From contig OX328132.1 of assembly GCA_946811695.1 (NCBI GenBank), positions 57,964,197 to 58,028,196 on the forward strand: a stretch of DNA of 64,000 nucleotides, in the 5' to 3' direction. Positions 26,801-33,899 of this stretch are shown here, in pieces (the first letter of the stretch is position 1; each line of letters starts with the position of its first letter). This DNA is from Gonocerus acuteangulatus (Eukaryota; Arthropoda; Insecta; Hemiptera; Coreidae). The translations under genes and the position numbers were made by a program. Below the pieces are notes generated by a model. It did no database searches and was not told where the DNA came from. It saw only the letters and a program-made list of their open reading frames with translations.

Positions 26801-29800
26801 TTAATGAGTGGCAACCTATAGATAGCCCAGAAGTAGATACACCATAAAAAAAAAAAAAAAAAAAATTATTTTAAACTTTTTAATTTTAATTTATAATAAA
26901 ATATTTGGTAATAGCACTTAATAAATTTCATTAGAATAGTCCTTCTTTCACTGTTAATTAGTCCTTTTTTGTTTACATAAATATTTTGTTTGAACTGTCA
27001 TTTCGATTTGTTTAAGCTTCATTATCCTTTTGTTTTTAATTGATATATAAACAACAGCCAGAATTTTGATTATTTTTACTTTAAATATTTTTATTCATTC
27101 ACTTTCCCATATATGTCTTGCATCTGTTACTTTGCAATACATAAGAGACTACGAGACTACCATAGTCCCTAAAAGAAGTGCTTCTCCCAAGCTTAGAAAT
27201 AAACAAGAAATAGAGTATTCAAGTAATATATTAAATAAAGGCTTTCTTATCACTATTGTATGAAATTTAAGTTAATTTTATTAGCAAATTATGTTATTTA
27301 CTTCAGATATTATATACAGAAAAAATACATATGTATATTGGATTACCTTTGACAGGAAAGTACCCTTTGATAAACAGTGTTTCCTGAAGAGTCCTGAATA
27401 TTCACAATGAACTGGGCTGCATCCACTGTACTTGAAGGAAATTCATATACACCGGGAATCATCTGATATCGAGAAAATTCACCTCTAAATCCTCGTCCAA
27501 TAGTTCCTCCCCCTATACCACCAAGTGGTACACCTGAAAACAAACAATAAATAAATGTTCATCAAAAATATACAGGGTGGTCCCGAAGGAAATCACCATA
27601 CTTGAGGGGTGCGTACGCCAAATAAAGTGTAGTTCAATGCCACTAAGGACAAATTTTTACCTGCATTATTTCCCTAGATATAGGTTTTTTCATGTTTTTT
27701 TTGTCTATAAGCTAGCTTTCGACTATTTTTGAGCTATTAGTCGTTCACGCCATAGATAAAATATAATTCTGATGACTTTTTCAAAATCTGCATTAAATTT
27801 CCTATAAGCCGCCTGAGAAGTTTTCATAGGTTTATCTTAGTTATCTCTTGTGGGATTAAAATCAGCTAGCCAGTTTATTTATCTCTTTTCATCAGTATTA
27901 TGCCATCCACCAAACAACCGTGTAAGAAGGGCTGATGAAGTACTTCAGCTCTTTGATGATGACCTTGTGTGAATGTCTGTTCCACGACTACACTCCAATC
28001 GCCCTTCTACTACTGATGGAAGGGTCATCATCAAAAAGCTGAAGTACTTCATCAGTCCTTCTTACACGGTCGTTACGGTGGGCGATTTCATTACGACCAC
28101 ACGTAGGAGTACGAGTTGTATCTCTTATGCTTTGCTAGATGTTGGAAAAAGTGCGTTTATCCGGAGCACGACGATTAGGAAATCGACGCTGATATTCGTG
28201 AACCGCCTCATGACTGTTACCTTGGGCGATACCATACACGAAAAGCATGTCAGTATATTCAATATTACTGTAAGGAGACGGCATTGTATTTGTAGCACCA
28301 CGAAAGTAAACTGACTGACAACACCGTAACCTGACTGTCAACAATGGGAAGGTTACGTGGGATTAGTCAGTGTTACCGGTGCCACAATAATTTATCAAAA
28401 CTTAAACAACGTGGTGGTGATTTTCTGTGTGACTTTTTTGGACTTTCTTTAAATTATCTGGCAGTGGACCATTATTTATTATTTAATTTATTCTCAGAAG
28501 TTAATTATTATTACTCTTCAATTACCAAGTGTTTTATTTTTTTATTATATAGACATTTATTTTTTTAACCGGTTTATTTTATTTTTTACCTGATACTCCT
28601 TTAAAGTGGCGACCCCGACGTGATGAGTGAAGACGAAAAGAAAGAAGAAATGCAGACAGAGGAAACTCAGGATAATGCAACTGGGCCTAGGGCTAATATC
28701 AGAATTCCCCCATTCTGGAGAGCAGACCCAGAATTATGGTTTTGCCAGGCCGACGCCGTATTTGCGACCTCCAAAATTTTGAGTTCGGGAATCAAATTTC
28801 AAATGGCGGTGGCGAACTTGGAGTTCGAAGTGTTGAGACAGGTATCGGACTTGGTTAAAAATCCTCCCACAGATCCTTACGAAGCACTCAAGTGTCGACT
28901 TATTTCGACGTACACCGAGTCAGAAAACCTCCGCATAAGACGGCTTTTAGAAGATAAGCGTCTCGCAGATGGAGAGCGCCCTTCCCAGTTTTTGAACGAA
29001 CTGAAAAGGCTCGCAGGAGTCTCAGTTTCCACAGAATTGCTGCGTACCATGTGGCTTAAGGCCCTGCCAGAACGAATGCAGGCTACACTAGCGGTGACGA
29101 CAGAGCAGTCCGTAGACAAGCTAGCCGAGATCGCCGACCGGATCCCCGAGATCTACGAGCCCAGTGTTAGCCAGGTGACCTGTCAGCCCTCCTAGGCTTG
29201 AGAGCAGCACTAAGGGAGGCCGACTCCACAAGTGCGTCCAGGTTGACGTATGGGCAGCCCTTACGACTACCCGGAGAGCTATTAGAGTCAACCCCTCATC
29301 CCAAAGAGCCGCAGGGCTTCCTTTTCAAACTTCGTGAGAACTTCAAGCGCCTGCAGCCCTCCCCACACAGGGCGAGTCAAGCACAAGCCTTTGTTCCCAA
29401 GGACTTAAAGACCTGCTCACATGTCTTCCTGCGGGACGACGCCATCAGGAAGCCCCTCACACCACCGTAAACTGGACCGCATCCTGTTCTCCAGAGAGGA
29501 GATAAGACTTTTGTCATCGGTCTTGGCACAGGGCAGAAGACTGTCACAATAGACCGACTGAAACCAGCCCACATCCTGCAAGACCTCACCAGCACTACCA
29601 CCACAACACCAACCCGCCCACCTATACCAACACCTCAAGCAGAACCTTGTGACAATACCACCGCCACAGAAGCTGATAAGCCTTCATCAGTGAAGATGTC
29701 ACGACGTGGACGCCTCATCAGACTTCCTGTCCGCTTCTGTGATGCAGCCATTGGGGGGAAGTGATGTAGCACCAAGAAAGTAAACTGACCGACAACACCG

Positions 29801-32800
29801 TAACCTGACTGTCAACAATGGGAAGGTTACGTGGGGTTAGTCAGTGTTGCCGGTGCCACAATAATTTATCAATATTTAAATTTCTTACCGCGGCTTTGGG
29901 GTAACCCGAAAATGACCTAGCCAAATTTAAGTTTTGTGATAAAAAAGTGCGACAACGTGGTGGTGATTTTCTGTGTGACTTTTTTGGACTTTCTTTAAAT
30001 TATCTGGCAGTGGACCATTATTTATTATTTAATTTATTCTCAGAAGTTAATTATTATTATTCTTCAATTACCAAGTGTTTTATTTTTTTATTATATAGAC
30101 ATTTATTTTTTTAACCGGTTTATTTTATTTTTTAGCTGATACTACTTTATATTCGTTTGGTGGACGGCATAATACTGATGAAAAAAGATAAATAAACTGA
30201 CTTGCTGATTTTAATTCCACAAGAGATAACTAAGATCAACCTATAAAAACTTCTTAGGCGGCTTTACACACGTTTTCCAACGTCTAGCAAAGCATAAGAG
30301 ATACAGGTTGTACTCCTACGTGTTGTTGTGATGAAATCTCCCGCCGTAACGACCGTGTAAGAAGGACTGATGAAGTACTTCAGCTTTTTGATGATGACCC
30401 TTCCATCAGTAGTAGAAGGGCGATCGGGGTGTAGTCGATGAATAACTTATTCTTGCAGCACATTCAGGAATATGCCAGCATTTAAAGTATATAGAAGAAT
30501 AATGGGTGTCAAAAATTGGTTGCCAATCATACCCGCCCAGACATTCACGCAAGGTCATCATCAAAAAGCTTAAGTACTTCATCAGCCCTTCTTAAACGGT
30601 AGTTTGGTGGACGGCATAATACTGATGAAAAGAGATAAATAAACTGACTTGCTGATTTTAATCCCACAAGAGATAACTAAGATAAACCTATGAAAACTTC
30701 TCAGGCGGCTTTACTTTTATTCAACTTTAACACTTACTACCGAATCAGTAATGTAAGTAGCCAAGATGTGGTTGTACCTTTTAAAAAGGTAGTGAAATAA
30801 TTCAACTTTTTTGAGAGTCCCATCTACCTAACCAAAAAAATGTTTGTGCAGTGCACGGAAAATTAAACTTGAAAAACCTTTATTTCGTGATAAGTTATTT
30901 GTTTGGGTGGCTGCTGTGAATTTGGTTTGAGAAAGTTTTGCACTAGGTAGACGGGATCTTATAGGAACTTTAATGCAAATTTTGAAATTGTCATCAGAAT
31001 TATATTTTATCTATGGCGTGAACGACTAATAGCTCAAAAATAGTCAAAAGCTAGCGTATAGACAAAAAAACATGGAAACACCTATATCTAGGGAAATAAT
31101 GTAAGTAAAAATTTGTCCTTAGTGGCACTGAACTACACCTTGGTTGGCGTACATACCCCTCAAGTATGGCGATTTCCTTCGGGACCACCCTGTATGTATC
31201 TGGTTCATTTGCGTTAATATTGATTGAGTAGTCAAAAAATCAGTCCCCTAAGACGCCAGAAGCAGATACTGTACAAGAATTTGATTCTTGACAGTACGAT
31301 ACACTAGGGAGATGGTATGTTCAATACTATACTGGCCGCCTAATTTTCCACTTTTTAGACACTCATTAATAGTTGAGCAACCCTAGGGAGGGCTAGGTAT
31401 CCCCATTCTCAAGCCTGGGGATCTCTGAACTATGAAAATAAAATCTTTAGTGTGTGAAGCCGGTAAGGAGAGCAAGAAGAGGCACAGACAACCCCCGAGC
31501 ATCTTCTCTAGCAGTGGAGAGGGTCACCGGTGGTGAGAAGAGGAATATAAGCCAGCTGAGTGAGTGTGAAGGAGCACTGGCCTGCCATGGAGGAAGTTTC
31601 CTCTCCCTTACCAAGCTGTGTCCAGCTTGCTTCCTCTCGCTCTTACCTTCACCGCTCCATTATGTACATATTTTTCAATATACATCATGCATAAGTACAA
31701 CCTGCACTTATTTTATTCACCCTTTTCCTCTATCTCCTGTACCGCTGCCTGGTGTAGGCAGAAGTCCTAACTTTCTCTACATAAGTACTGGTGTGCTCAC
31801 CAGATGGACACCTCTTCCGTACCGCTTTAAAATTGCGTCTGTTGACAGAGTAAAAATCGTATGGCAAACAAATCTCCTAGTCAGAGTACTGGGAAGTCTC
31901 GCTGCCTGTGGACAAAAAGACTTTCACAAACCGGCCAGCACAGCAGATCAAATAATGGAAGTATACAAACCCGCTGAGACCTTCTCGACCGACCCAGGAT
32001 ACGAGTCACTTTTATGAAAAATTAACAAGCTATCTTCCCAACTGCAAGTCTACAAAAGGAGAGAAACTTCACGAGGGAGACAAGCTACAAGCCCTACAGT
32101 TCAACCATGCCTTTATGTTGAATTCTTTTAGACGTAGAGCACAGGGGTGTCCCAAGTTTCTTTTGCCTCTTTTGCTGGTTTATCGGCTGTTCTGTTTCCC
32201 GATATTCCTGAGTGGGCTGGAGTCCAGAGGATGTCGTTGTTTTGTTCATGCTGTACAGTATGCGTGAGTAATTATGTATTTTGTATATGACTGGCCCGAG
32301 ATTTTTACTTTGTTAATGCTGCATTGAGCTGACAGCGAGTCAAAGCAGATTAATGTTATATATATGGCTTAACTAATGTTAAATCTATGCACATGTTAAA
32401 GCGTTTTGAGAAAATCTCATTAGCATCGTATAATAACAGAACAGTAAATGTAAATTTATTATCTATAATGATATACTTCAACTAAAAGAGCATTACCACT
32501 TTGCTGGTCACAACTTGCACTATTGATAAAGTCCATAACAGTAGTTTTGCCATGAAACCATCTCCAAATATAGTCAATCACATATCTGAAACAACAGAGA
32601 ATGATTTTTTTTTTTTTTTTTAAATAAAAAATGTAAACTGGATAGATAATAAAATAAATAGAATAGCTATTTGTATGTAATTAGAAAAGCTATTTGTTGA
32701 CACCTACTACAATATTCCAGATATAACTCCATGGAACCATAGGCCACCAAAATTAAACATAAGCCTAAAAAGGAAAAATCCAGATACCATAAATAATAAA

Positions 32801-33836
32801 ACTGTAAAAACTGCTCTTGGAAAGTACTCAGATTATAAAATATATTACATGGCCGGTCCAAGAAAAATGAAAACGTTGGATATGCAGTAGTTGAAGCAGG
32901 AACAACAAAGAAATATAAATTACCTCCATATTCATCCTCATATTAACATATGAACAGGAGCAATAGCAACTTCATTATACTTAGCCATCAGTAGTGAGAA
33001 TAAAAAAATCCAAATCTGTTCTGATTCCATCTCTGCACTACAAAGTATCAGTAATTGCAATAAATCCTGGCTCACATTGAAAAATTTCACAATTATCTAA
33101 CCATTCTGGATACATTGGGAAAAACCAAACATTTTTCCTGGCTCCCGGCACACAGAGGTATAGCCGGCAATGAGGCAGCTGAGAAAGTCGCCAAAGAAGC
33201 TGCAAGAATGAACAAAGAAGACATCTAAGCATGGCTCATAAGAAGAGTTTGCAGCCAATGGGAATCCATTTGGACAGAAATACTTTGCACAAACAAATTA
33301 AGAACTATTAAGCCCACAACTATTACTGGGCAAGTGCCATCAGAGGTACGTGAAGAGGTGGTTTTGACAAGGATGAGAATAGGCCACACGAATCTGACTC
33401 ATGTCCATGTCCATATTATAACAAAGAACCCTCATCCTATGTGAAAAGCCTGCCAGGTACCTCTCACTATCTGCCATATATTGGAGAATTGCTCAACGTT
33501 TGATGGCTACTTGGACATCCTGATGCGCAACGAATTGCAGCAGCACTCTTGCAGGGCTCGACAGATAAGATAAACAAGTTGATAGAAATATTAAAGAGTA
33601 CCAATCTGTACGATAAAATATAGTACACAAGATTAAAATAAAAAAGAATTAATAAATAAAATAGCAGAGAAGCCAGAATAGTTCTTCAGTCGTATAATTG
33701 AAGTTCAACCTTTTATATTATTTAAGATTTTTTGACTCTACAACTTCACCTACATTTTTATATACAACAAACGTGGGTAAAACTGAAGGAGAGATTTTGC
33801 ACTATAACGTATTTTGATGCACTAAAAACGAATCCG

Positions 33837-33899
<63 letters not shown>

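Larger units (their letters stand above)
28291..30149 (+). mobile_element. Ty3/gypsy-like LTR retrotransposon with most of pol deleted
   Basis: LTRs at 28291-28603 (313 bp) and 29765-30149 (385 bp) both start TGTAGCACCA and end CTTTA. A 4-bp duplication TATT flanks the element (28287-28290 and 30150-30153). A primer-binding site (TGGCGACCCCGACG, from 28607) follows the left LTR; a purine tract (GGGGGGAAG, 29753-29761) precedes the right one. The right LTR carries ~72 extra bases. Protease, RT, RNase H and most of integrase are missing. Confidence 0.8.
27573..31192. mobile_element. TA-flanked transposon with ~240-bp TIRs, split by an LTR element
   Basis: Ends CAGGGTGGTCCCGAAGGAAA (left, after TA 27571-27572) and its inverse (right, before TA 31193-31194). 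Inverted arms run to about 27812 and 30958. Inside are further inverted modules: transposase-start sequence occurs on the minus strand at 27965-28284 and again on the plus strand at ~30280-30440. A deleted LTR retrotransposon sits at 28291-30149. Located in GBA2 intron 2. The TIR sequence and TA duplication fit a Tc1/mariner-related family. Confidence 0.75.

Noticed and set aside
31454..32017. 187-codon plus-strand ORF
   Set aside because: No domain, no splice context and unusual composition; the length is possible by chance in a GC-richer repeat.
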